A stretch of DNA of 64,000 nt. Source: Elmis aenea. Lineage: Eukaryota; Arthropoda; Insecta; Coleoptera; Elmidae. Positions 31,801 through 42,556 of the stretch are shown here, piece after piece. The stretch's first letter is position 1, and each line of letters begins with the position of its first letter. The stretch covers positions 18,231,466-18,295,465 of the forward strand of contig OX393577.1 in assembly GCA_947652605.1 (NCBI GenBank), given 5' to 3'. Both the position numbers and the translations under genes were made by a program. The notes under the pieces are model-generated. The model made no database searches and was not told the DNA's origin. It worked only from the letters and a program-made list of their open reading frames with translations.

Positions 31801-34309
31801 AAAAAAGAATCATTAGTAATTAACAAGTAATAATGAGCTAGAGTTACCCAAATCCATATAAATTTAGGTCAAGCAATTTCAAAATTGAAAACAATCTTGA
31901 AATAAAAATTGTTTGTATTATTTAAGTTATTAATTGCTGTTATATTAACAAGTGTATTAAAAGTCTCTCTTTTTTTTAAATTATGAAACTGTTGTAGACA
32001 TCCCACAGATTGGATTCTTGTCGCTTCGTCAGGAGTTTTTTTTTTAGTTAAGGAAGCTACTGGCAAATAAAAGAAAGTTTCAAAAATGCTATTGCTTTTC
32101 TATAAGCTATTCTTTTAAAATATAAGTTATGTTTAGTTGAACTAATTCATAGGAGTATTAATCTTGAAGATCGGCTATTTTAACATGAACGTGTATACAA
32201 TTCAATAATACCACTCAAAAGGAACGAGTAGCATATTAATAAATAAAAATGTTAACCACAATGAAAAAATGATTTGGATACTCGTATTATATTACTGGCA
32301 TGGATTTTTTTTTAAATTAAGGTTTTCCAGGTTTAAAAGTTGCATTACATTAAAATCATCCGTTCACAAAACTAGACAATTAAAATTTCTAGAAGGTCTA
32401 ACGCAAAAATACAATAAAATCTTTTGCATACTAATAAAAATACCCAATATTGGCCACGACTTACAGCTTGATGTAATCAGTTTATGTTATGCGGAGTTGT
32501 AGAGGATTAGGTTTTTAATGAATATACAAATTTTGTGGCTGATATGGCTGAGGAGAATAACTTATTAACAGTATACTTAAAAATATTGTGTATGCAATGC
32601 AAATTTCCACAAAAGGGACATAGACAAAAACATGATTAGTCCTTAAAATGTACACAAAACAATAAAAATGGTAATGTTATTAAAGAAGAAAAGTAAAGAA
32701 AATATCAGACTACAGAAATTGTAAAAATAATAAGTGTAAAAAAAAAGCTTTTAAAAAGTTATTAAAGTTAATTGCAGTATCAAAAGGCAGCAGTATTACA
32801 GCAAAAACAAGTCATAATAATTTTCAGGCGACCAAAACATTTAATAAGTATTAAAATTTGTTTTGAAAATTGTTGAAAGTACTTAATTTATTTCCATAAT
32901 TAAAAATACATTTAATATTTAATGTTTAGAGTTGTGTTTAAATCAAAACTAAAGTTTGAAGTTAAAAGCTACTACGTAAATGATATTTCAAGCCATTTGC
33001 TGCAGAAATATCTAAGAGCAAATTTAGTTTTTATTTTTTTAAGTGCTATAGTTAACTACTAGAACCTATTATTGATTTTACGAGCCTGGCCTTCGACATA
33101 AAATGTGAAGCCATTTCAGTGGTGGTAAATCATGCTAGATTTATTACATTTACCGGAAAAAATTACCGCAGTACTAGGAAATAATATTATTAACATGTCT
33201 AGTACCGACTATAAATATACATGGAAGAAAACGAACAATTACATGTATAAAAATAACTGGGAAGAAAAAGATTTTGTAGCTTCCACACGACTTGATATTT
33301 GTGCTTAGATTAAAATTTCTTTGGCAAAAATACTAAGAAAAATTGTGTCATTGGAAGCTGCTAAATCAGCCAATTATGTCGAGCAAAAACATTACAACAA
33401 TTGAACGCCGCAAAACAAAAGACTGTTGTCGAAAAGAAGAAACAAAAGACGCAGTGACTGAATTTTCTCAAATACAACACTAATTGACAAGACAATGCAT
33501 ACTCGAGAAAACGATTTATAAATGTAATATGCTTTTGCAATTTTGATCTTGAATTAATTTGTTTCTTAATTTGAAACTTTATTTTGTCGAAAGGCACTCA
33601 CATTGTAAAGCAAAAGTGTACTATTTAAAAATTATTTTTAAATGTATTTTATGTTATTGTTCTTATCGAAGTCTTTTGCACACAAAATTGTATTTAAATA
33701 ATTGTGTTTACCATTTTAAATTCTTCTTAATATGATAGACTGTATTTAACTTGTTTTCTTCATAAACTTATTTTGCCAAGTGACAATAATTTACCAAATG
33801 ACATTGCTGTATGTCCGCAAATCAGATATCTACGCAGCATTCATGTTTTGTCAATGTAAATATAATTATGTGTTGACTAGCGAATCTAAAAGTTTGTTTA
33901 ATACAACTTTTACATTGTTTAATACCATTTTAACCGTGACAACTTAATAAACGTATGTGAACTTGTTAAATACACATGGGAAATTAAGAACAATATATCA
34001 CATTTTTTTATAATTTATAACGCGAAGTGGAAAGCAACAGTCATATGTGAATTGAATTTTGATTTTTTTGCGAAGGTTACGGCATTATAATGGTTGTACT
34101 GGGTGGCCACTTAAAAGCTCGATGCATGTGCACATAGAGTGTTAAACAGAGATTATTTAAGACAGAATTGCATCAATTGTCCTATAAATATAAATAATTT
34201 TATTTAAAAACGCTTTTTTTTTAAAGAATCTTATGCAGGAATGTTAAACTAAGTTTGAAGACTATTGTCTCTTCGTCAGAAGAAATCTTATTTCAAGATT
34301 GCAACTCAC
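31801..34309. other. No gene recognised
   Basis: AT-rich with short meaningless open frames. No inverted-repeat termini or coding motifs were seen. Confidence 0.3.
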
Positions 34310-35340
34310 AAAGATGAACGAATCAAAAGGAAGGAAAACCATTAAAGGTTTGGAAAAGAAGGGTGTTACGGTAGATATTTGGGGGTAAAGGAAAAGAGAA
34401 CAATGGATAAGAAGAACAAATGAGAAACTGGAGAAATTATATGGTCAATCAAGTATAATCAGTAGTAATATAAAAGTGCATTGAAAATTATCGATAATTT
34501 TTGGAAAATATGCCCGAATGCAAGTTGAGCTGAAAAAACACGAGTGCACGAAGCGTACGAGTGATTTTCTCTGATTCAACTTACATGAGTGAAGATTTGT
34601 CAAAAATTATAGATTATTTGCAATGCACGAGCTATACTTTGTCAGAAAATTTCCTTCACCTAACCTACCTGTCCAATTAAATGTATCTTATATCAAATTT
34701 TACAAGTACTGTCAGAGTGGTGCGTCAGGGGTGTGGTTTAATCTATATTAAAGTAACGCTACTGGTCGCCGAAATTCGTCAAAAAATTATAAAGACAAAA
34801 ATATTTAATTCCCTCTCCAAATTTTTATTTTCGACCAATCACAAACACAGATTTCTTAAAAACGACCAATAAACACATGAAAATCTGTTAATTGTGAAAA
34901 GGATATTATCAGTGTATGATTATGTTTATTGGTCGTTTCTAGGAAATCTGAGTTTGTTATTCGTCGAAAACGCAAATTTGACAGGAGGATCAACATCTGA
35001 CAGGGGTATGTAAAATTATTACCGTGTAATAATGCTCCTATTGGTAGTCTCTAGAAGATTTAAGATTAGTGATTGGTTGAAAACGCAAATTTGACAGGTG
35101 AAGGAAATTTTTAACGTAGTAAAAACACAACGAATGAGTGAGCTGAAGAAAAGTACTTAAGAGATGAGTGTAACGGGAAGAAAAACGAAGGAAAAACCCG
35201 GACAAAATGGTTAGAGGCGGTGGAAAATCACCTGAAGAAAGTAGGAGAAAAAAATGGAATAAACTGACAAAGAATAAAAAGTAATGGAGGAAAAAATGTT
35301 GCAAAGCCCAAGACAAAGTTTAGGCTGGAGAGCTAATTAA
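34310..35340 (+). pseudogene. LINE reverse transcriptase tail, split by a Helitron-like insertion
   Basis: The left part (to 34458) reads REQWIRRTNEKLEKLYGQSSI, the usual RRTN-EL-LYG segment of LINE RT C-termini. After the insert (34459-35112) the same frame resumes with NVVKTQRMSELKK. Later come TRTKWLEAVENHLKKVGE and an NRKEWRK-like tail near 35290. Without the insert the reading is nearly continuous, so the insert is the younger event. Scattered stops and shifts show the LINE is dead. Confidence 0.78.
34459..35112 (+). repeat. Helitron-like repeat copy B, inserted in a LINE
   Basis: It starts TCAGTAGTAATATAAAAGTG and ends GGTGAAGGAAATTTT. It includes the perfect 18-bp palindrome AAAATTATCGATAATTTT near the 5' end, the GCAAGTTGA/TCAACTTAC hairpin, and at least five ATTGGT/ACCAAT motifs. 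It has a single 3' block where copy A has two. The flanking LINE frame shows no obvious target duplication. Confidence 0.8.
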
Positions 35341-35695
35341 TTTAAAAAAATATATCAAAGGCAATAAGCTGTAGAAAAACATGAAAAGAGGAAATTAAAT
35401 GTAAAAGACGATGAGTTTAAAACCAAACAGTTATAGATACGGCTGTACGGCACTGACTACCTTGGATAATTTACAAAAAGGCGAGTGAACGACAAGACAC
35501 GCGAACTGAATTTTGATTGCCACCATGGGCTCTGACACTGCAATAACTTTATTGTAATTAAATTACATTGCGAACGCCTATTTACCACTTAATAAGCAAT
35601 CAAAATTCAGCACAATCAATCTCAATTTAATGAATCAATTACTAATTATAAATCATACCGCCCCCACCCACGTACTACTAAAAAAAAACACCTGG

Positions 35696-35728
35696 TATAA
35701 ATAACAACCTTGGGAAATTCATTCAGTT
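35696..35728 (+). promoter_or_regulatory. Candidate core promoter: TATAAATA plus TCAGTT initiator
   Basis: TATAAATA at 35696-35703 precedes TCAGTT at 35723-35728. The initiator A is at 35725, 29 bp from the first T of the TATA box, the classic insect spacing. No DPE match occurs at +28. The surrounding 35450-36200 is less AT-rich than its neighbours and free of recognised repeats. The direction (+) is opposite to Pdp1. No gene downstream could be recognised. Confidence 0.35.
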
Positions 35729-35860
35729 GAACTACTGTTAAAAAGCGTATGAATTGAAATCATTACTTGCAATTCCGTGCACAGCGATTTCGACACGAAA
35801 CATTTCAAATCCGAAACTTTTTATTTCTAATATCGAACGAACCATCAAACGCTGATCACA

Positions 35861-35971
35861 ATGCGAAATAGCTCGGACAAAAACCAGTTTGTCGACCGCC
35901 CTAAGTCAACGCAACGCCAAAAAGGCATTGCAAAACGAGCAAAACTACATTTCCGGATTACAAAGATGTAA
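35861..35971 (+). other. Small basic ORF (36 codons) downstream of the candidate promoter
   Basis: The first sizeable ATG frame after the candidate start site at 35725 encodes 36 residues rich in Lys/Arg/Gln (MRNSSDKNQFVDRPKSTQRQ...) and ends TAA. It resembles no known family. It could equally be meaningless sequence in a non-coding transcript or no transcript at all. Confidence 0.15.
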
Positions 35972-36239
35972 TTACAGGAGCAGGAGATGGTGAACATTCA
36001 AGGCCAACTACCATATGAAACGCTGAGCTAGCCATCGCACATGTTCAGAGATACATTTGCTTAGCATGGCCGTGGCACATTCACTATGCATTTTTTTGTA
36101 GTAGTTACCTTCGGGCGCTTAAGTAGACGGTAATAAACAAATGAAGCGAAGAAATTACTGCTTTTGAAATAATTACTGCAATAGCACGCCGATGAAAGTG
36201 CAACTATATCGTACGATCAAATACAGGGTGTCCAGAATA

Positions 36240-36699
36240 AGAACAAAACCAGAAATACAAAAATAAGAATGTATAAAATTATTGTAGAAAGTATTGCTAT
36301 TTATGAATCCAAACGATGGATAATTAATAAAAAGGACGCTTCTAAGATACAGGCGATGGAAATGAACTATCGGAGAAGATGTTGTCGACCCACTAGGAAT
36401 GGCAGAAATACTGAAATTAGAGAAAAATGGTAACTAATATTGATATAATAGATACTTAACATTAAAGCCAAACAACTAAAATGGTACGGACATGTCCAGA
36501 GAATGAATGAAACACGATGGCCAAGTAAAATAATAAAGTGTTGTCCACCAAATCGTAGAAAGAAAGGAAGACCAAGAAAAACGTGGAAAAACGAGGCAGA
36601 AGAAGCAATGAAAAGTAAAATTTTCACAGCAGATGACTGGATAGACCGCAAGAAATTAAAACTAGGCCGCGAAAAACGGCGAATGCTGTAACAAATTCG
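36240..36699 (+). pseudogene. LINE RT C-terminal relic, family L-A
   Basis: The frame reads KIRMYKIIVESIAIYESKRW and INKKDASKIQAMEMNYRRRC, the decayed YGSETW-hxKKD-IxAxEM motif. It then reads LKWYGHVQRMNETRW, RRKKGRPRKTWKNEAEEAMK and DWIDRKKLKLGREKRRML-stop. Two stops interrupt it near 36430-36470. It is preceded by a lone TACAGGGTG at 36222, and a foldback starts exactly at its 3' end (36700). A second copy of the same family is at 47889. Confidence 0.8.
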
Positions 36700-37584
36700 C
36701 ACAGGGTGGTCGACATAGACAGGCCACTATTGGGATCTCGTAAACGGTGAGAGCTACAAAGAAGTTTAAATTAGGCAAATTGTTGTTCCTCTTTGTGAGG
36801 CCTATTCAGTGATGCTTTAATGTTTTAAAAAAGTATCATGGCACGCTAAATAATAAACAGAAAACAACATGGACTTTTTTTAAAAATCGGTAATAAGTCG
36901 GCTATACTTGATGGTACAAAAATATTTTGGGAAAAAATTTGTAAAATTTATTACGCAATATACAAGTTAAATGAAATAATTTATTTGTAGGGGCTTTTTG
37001 ATGAATTTTATTTGTTTTGAGCTTAAATATCAAAAATAGATACCTTAAACCTCATGTTATTGTAAATAAGAAACAAAATGCTTTTTCATGAGGTCATATG
37101 GTTTCCATTTAAAAAAAATGCAAGTTTGTAATTTACCTAAAAATTTAAATAACATTGAAGCAAATAAAAGTTTTTATTTTACAGTGCGTAATTTTTTTGT
37201 ACCATCAAGTATAACCAAGTTACTAACGATTTTTAAAAAAAATGTCTATTTTGATTACCATAAAACTTTTTTTAAACATTAAAGCATCACTAAAGAGGTC
37301 TTATAGCTGTATTACACTATACAATTTCTTGTACAATTTCTTGTTCAAAAATTTTTATACTAGATTGTACAGCTGTTGCCAAGTTACAACACGTCTAATG
37401 TCGTAAGCTGACACTTCGCGTATGTCAATTTACGACATTGTAACTTGGCAACAGCTGTACAATCTAGTATAAAATTTCTTGAACAAGAAATTGTGTAATG
37501 TCATACAGCCTTTAAGAAAGGGTAACAATTTGTCTAATTATAACTTCTTTGTAGCTCTACCTGTTAACGAGATACCAATAGTGG
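36700..37584. repeat. Foldback element with a MITE in its right arm
   Basis: The left arm starts (T/C)ACAGGGTGGTCGACATAGAC and contains ACTATTGGGATCTCGTAAAC, GATGCTTTAATG and GTACAAAAATATTTTGGG. The right arm holds the complements in reverse order (ACCATCAAGTATAACC, CATTAAAGCATCACTAAAGA, AACGAGATACCAATAGTGG) but lacks the last 25 bp or so including CACCCTGTA. The arm is split by the MITE at 37304-37511. The arms share the ATCTCGTAAACGGT block with the inner element at 24746. Confidence 0.82.
37304..37511. mobile_element. 208-bp palindromic MITE, TTA target duplication
   Basis: Both arms contain ACTAGATTGTACAGCTGTTG-type sequence followed by CCAAGTTACAA, in opposite orientation around a short centre (CGTAAGCTGACACTTCGCG). 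TTA flanks both ends (37301-37303 and 37512-37514), as in PIF/Harbinger. It lies within the right arm of the 36700 foldback, so it is the younger of the two. Confidence 0.82.
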
Positions 37585-40500
37585 TATATACAAATATTCC
37601 TACAGTATTGGCAATAATTTAAAAAATGGGTCTAAAATATATAAAATTATGGTCAGATTTATACGTAGTTTGTATTGTAAAGACGCAACTCTGTACCATT
37701 TTCTTGCCTTAGATACAACCTTAAGACGACATGGTTATCATTTGAAATTACGATAAGGATTAAAATAAAATTAGTGGGTTATATTGCCTAGAATGGCCCA
37801 ACACTTTTATTGGTAGTATCTTATGATGTGTGAAAATCTATTATTAGAAATGTTTATTGGGCATTAAAACTTAATGACTGAATTTTAATATATTTACTGT
37901 TATTATACATTACTGTACAAAAACTGATGGGTTGTGTTCTTCAAACGTTTATACGTCAAACTACTATAATAGTTTCATATTAATGTCTCAATTTTACAGT
38001 ACATAGTAATTTATTACAGCTAGTCAACAAATTAAAGTCACTTTACACAAACTATTGTACATAAAAGTGTGCAAAACACAATTTACTTGGCACTTTACGA
38101 TATTCACAACTGCAAACACTAAATAACTTAAAACGATTAAAATATACTACAACAATCGGCGATTTTAGATAAACACAAAATTTTCAAAATTATTTCAAAT
38201 TATTAATTTGATCTTAAGCTGTGATAACAGAATTTTATCTAAACACAAAAATATGTAGGTATTTTTCGAGATGAAAAACTAGAAGAAAAACAAACATGGA
38301 CATACGATAAGGTTATAGTTCATTTCCCATTCTATTTGATATTTATATAGGCGAAAATTATACGCATAACTTCAACAAACCTACATGTATCTTCACAATG
38401 TTATTCGTAAGCGACCAACTTCAAGATAAGTGACGTTTTATTAAACCTTTAAGTTACAATTAAAATTAACTATTTTAATAATATAAAATATTGTTTAGGA
38501 AGAAAAAACAATAGTATATTACATAACAAGAGTAATTGTAATTGCTTCACAACTCGTGTTATGTGGCTTACTTTTTCTCCGAGCACATAATACATACGAT
38601 TTTAACGGCTTCTTGGCTAATATACACCCAGTAATTACGTTGTCTTGTTAATTTTGACTTAAACCTACTTTAACATTTCTAGACAAGTGTGCGTTTTGCT
38701 TATTGTGCGTTATAACTCAGTTACTATGCATGCAGGCAGTGTTTGACGTAAGGCTACTTCGATCTTTCTAGGCAAGTGTGCGGTTTGCTTACCGTGCGTT
38801 AGGACTCACTATGCATACAGGCTGTACGGTAAGAGTCATTTACATTAGTGGTAGTAGAAAAAGATTATTATGGCTTATTAAAGAAATAATTGATATTTCA
38901 GGCAAAAAAACTCTAGCATATTTTTAAATTAAATTACAATTATTAAGACTGCAAATATCTTAGTACTGATGTTACTTTCTCCATTAAATTTAGGAAGAAG
39001 TTAAAGTTAGCACTTTTTACAAGAAAAATTACCACGGGCGGAACCAAAAAACCATGCAAAAACTAAGTGAATTCATCGCCTCACAAACAAAATCGTAATT
39101 ATAATAAATAATATGCACCTGTACAAATTTTGCTTAATAAATAGTTTAATTACATTAGTAATAATTTCTCCGAACGCAAAACTTTCACAACAATAATGCG
39201 TAACGATGTATTTTTTTCTAAATTAATACAAATAAATTATAAATTTTGACAACGTATAAGTTTGTTCATGACCTCACAAAAAAACTGTACTTATATAAAA
39301 AACGAAACCGCTGTTGTTAGATTTATCACGCACATGGGGGGCCTTCAAAATTCGCCGAAAAAAACTGACTACTACGATATTATGACGGATGTTTACGTCT
39401 TGCTATTAAAACTATTTTATAAAATACTTAAAAACCATGTTTAAGATATCAGACAGTTTTTACGAGGTTCTGCACATACATTACACCCCACAGAATAGGA
39501 TAACTCCAAGAAACTTATTAAAATTGGAACGCTGTTATTAACTAATTACATAATATTAAGATAATCGTCAAATTTCCATGAAAACCTCATTTAATAAAGC
39601 CAGTTTTAACATTGCTCATAAAATATTTGCCAAACACTAAATTGGGCATCGAAATAGACAGTTTTTTTTTTGTATGAAAATTTCTGTTGTTAAATTAAAA
39701 TTAAAACAAATGAGGAACATTGGCCAATGATGAAATGCTGAATTTTAAATTGCAAATATATGCATTTATTTATCAAAACATTTACACTATAGCCTAATCC
39801 TACAAAAAAGAAGGTGTCGTAGATGAGATAATAGAATAAAGATTAATTTAAAAAATGCACATCTATTTAACCTAGCATTAACGTTTACCAAAAAAGCAAA
39901 TTAACCAAGTAGGACCTTAATTTATTTCAGGTAAAGGTAAAAGTATAGAGCTCCCAAAAATACCTTCATTAAGGTCTAAAACTTTATGAAGGTTATATGG
40001 TTACAAGATGTTGTAAACATAATTTTTTAATATTTGCGTGATACATATACTTGTCCAATAACAGACTTTATAATAGTCGTACCAACGATAAAGAAGTGAT
40101 CCAAAAAAAAGAGTCGAGTTTGAGAGCGCATTTGTACTAATAAATAAATATGAACAACTAAATTTGTAACAATTTAAATCAATTAATTTAAACAAAATTT
40201 AAGGGTGGAAGTTTAAAAAATTGTGCGGCGATTAGGAATTAGACGCCAGTAAGCAATACAGTTCTACATTACAATTTAACCACAGTATAATGTCCAAACA
40301 AAAATTAAGTGGACTCCTACTAACTTTCTACAAACCACAAACGCGCTTTGTAAAATGTGTACACATATAATTACCGTGACTAATTTAATTTAATCACATT
40401 ATTTGCCTTGTTTTTATCAGCCTTGTTAAAGATAACGCTTACAAATGCTACTTAGCATTGTACAGAAAACCTAAAACTTGCAACAGATCAGCGTGAAGTG

Positions 40501-42158
40501 TTATGATAAGTACAGTAACGGTTGTATCACATAAAATGTGTCATCATTTAGATTATTGTATTTCAAGGTGCACGGCCAATGACATACTATAATAATATAA
40601 TGTACTTGAAACTGGGTTTTTAAATATTTGGTTATAGAATGCATGGCATGGTTTTTCGATGACTATACATACAAAATACCTGTGGAATAAAAATGTCTTG
40701 GAGATCACTTCATCTCGAATGTGTATCGAAAAATTATAGTTACGAACCTTATTATTTATTGTATGTACTAAAAATCTGTATAAATATAAAAATAATATTC
40801 GAAATTGATGTATTTTAGGAATGCTTTACTAAACAATTTTTTTAAATTGGTATTAGTATACGTTAGAGCCAAAATCAGCCAGAAACAAGTTGTAATATTT
40901 TTGGTAAGATATTTGAAAATAGTGTTGACTATTAGTAACCAACGAAGACAACTTTTTGCCTACGTGACAGATGATATTTTACAATTTAAAATTTAATCAA
41001 AATCAACTACTTCACGTAGCTTTGAAAACAAAAATGATCACTTTAAACTCACACTTAGGCGTATAAGCTATCATTATGAGCTTTTTCACCAAATGTAATG
41101 TAAATTTTGTTCTTCTCTGCAAATACATACATTAAAAAACGTGTTAACAAAAGATTTTTACTTTGTTTTAAAATCATGGTAGTAAAAATAAAAAGAAGCA
41201 ACAATAAAAATACCAAAAATATGTTACAAAAATTTGGCACTAACCAAGTCTGTCATATTCTCTTAAACCGTAGAAATTTTGCTATTTGTATTCAATCTTT
41301 TCATGATAATCGCTTAAATCATAATAATAAACATCGATTAGAACTCTTGCAATGTAATTAATTCAGCACGTTTTTTCTAAAACGCACTTTTTAAATAAAA
41401 TTGACGATTAAATTGTCAAAAGCAGTCAGCAAACCGGTGCAAACAAATACAAAATGAACAATAAATGCACACAATGACTGAAGGAAAATAACGAAACCAA
41501 ATCTAACAGATTCATTGTGAACAGGGCCCAGTAAAAAAGTTCAGCTGCTGGTGCAGAATTACAAACAAAACAAAAACATGAACGGGTTACTAAAAATCTA
41601 ATTCTTAGTCAAGTCGCAAATTCTTCGTACAAAACCTGTCCAGCAACTCCTAGACCAAAGCATAGACGGCCCTGGCCCGTAGCAACACGATCATCATCTG
41701 CATTAGATAATTTATATTGCTTTTATACGAAAAACTGTAATACATTTGTTTCTCTGAAAACATGTACCAGCAATTTATAAACTTCGTGTTATGCATGAGA
41801 ATATTCGCATTATTCCTAAAACATGCGTACCACATACGCAGGTATTTACTTAACGTACGCGTAGCATGCCGCAACTTTTCTTTTCATTTAAAGCGATTCG
41901 CATAAACAAGATCATAAAACGACGAAGAAAACTTCAAGAGGAGAGCAATTCTTCAAAAAATAACAAACGACACTGGATGTTACAATGAACTCTGAGGTTT
42001 ACCCAAACTTTTGCTTTGTACTCGAAATAAGAATTTTAACATTTATTTTAAGAAACATAACGATGCTAAATTTATTTAAATTGTTAAAACCTTCGCCACA
42101 ATCGAAGAATATTAAGTGGAAAATGAGTAAGAAGTTACAAGCGTATATACCAAAGTTA
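37585..42158. other. No gene recognised; one local duplication
   Basis: A long AT-rich stretch. The only structure seen is the 89-bp duplication at 38676. Open frames (for example 41107-41361 and 41650-41874) are not recognised and lack supporting signals. Confidence 0.3.
38676..38823. repeat. Tandem duplication, period about 89 bp
   Basis: TTTCTAGACAAGTGTGCG...ACTATGCATGCAGGC (from 38676) is repeated as TTTCTAGGCAAGTGTGCG...ACTATGCATACAGGC (from 38765). The copies differ at several bases and by a few-base gap. Confidence 0.75.
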
Positions 42159-42556
42159 TCCAGGGTGTTTGAAATTCAAGCTTAAGCATGGGGATCTCGC
42201 TTATTATAATAGCTAGAGTACATGTTTAAATTTGGCAAAGCTGCTAAATTCGATTCTCATTAATAATCCGAAGAGAAATTGGAAATGTCTCGAACGGTAC
42301 CCGAAAAAAATAGGAAAAGAAAAACCGAAAAATACCATTTTTGAAACTCGCCTATAACTCTTTTGGATTATAAAATATTTCAAATATAAAAACACACCAA
42401 ATCAACTTTTAAAGCCGATTCCGATGGTGAAAACAAATATTTCCTAGGTCGATTCGTTTTTGTTTTATGACAACCAACTTTATTATTTCTTATAGGCGCA
42501 ATTTTTGCCATTTGCATAATCAAATAGAATTTTTTTCCTGAATTCATTGATGGTAT
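42159..42556. repeat. Single-ended TACAGGGTG element copy, same interior as 28044
   Basis: TCCAGGGTGTTTGAAATTC is followed by GCATGGGGATCTCGCTTATT and an interior matching 28072-28450 in order, including CGATTCGTTTTTGTTTTATG and TTCATTGATGG. No right arm follows, so either it was lost or the copy inserted truncated. Confidence 0.72.
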
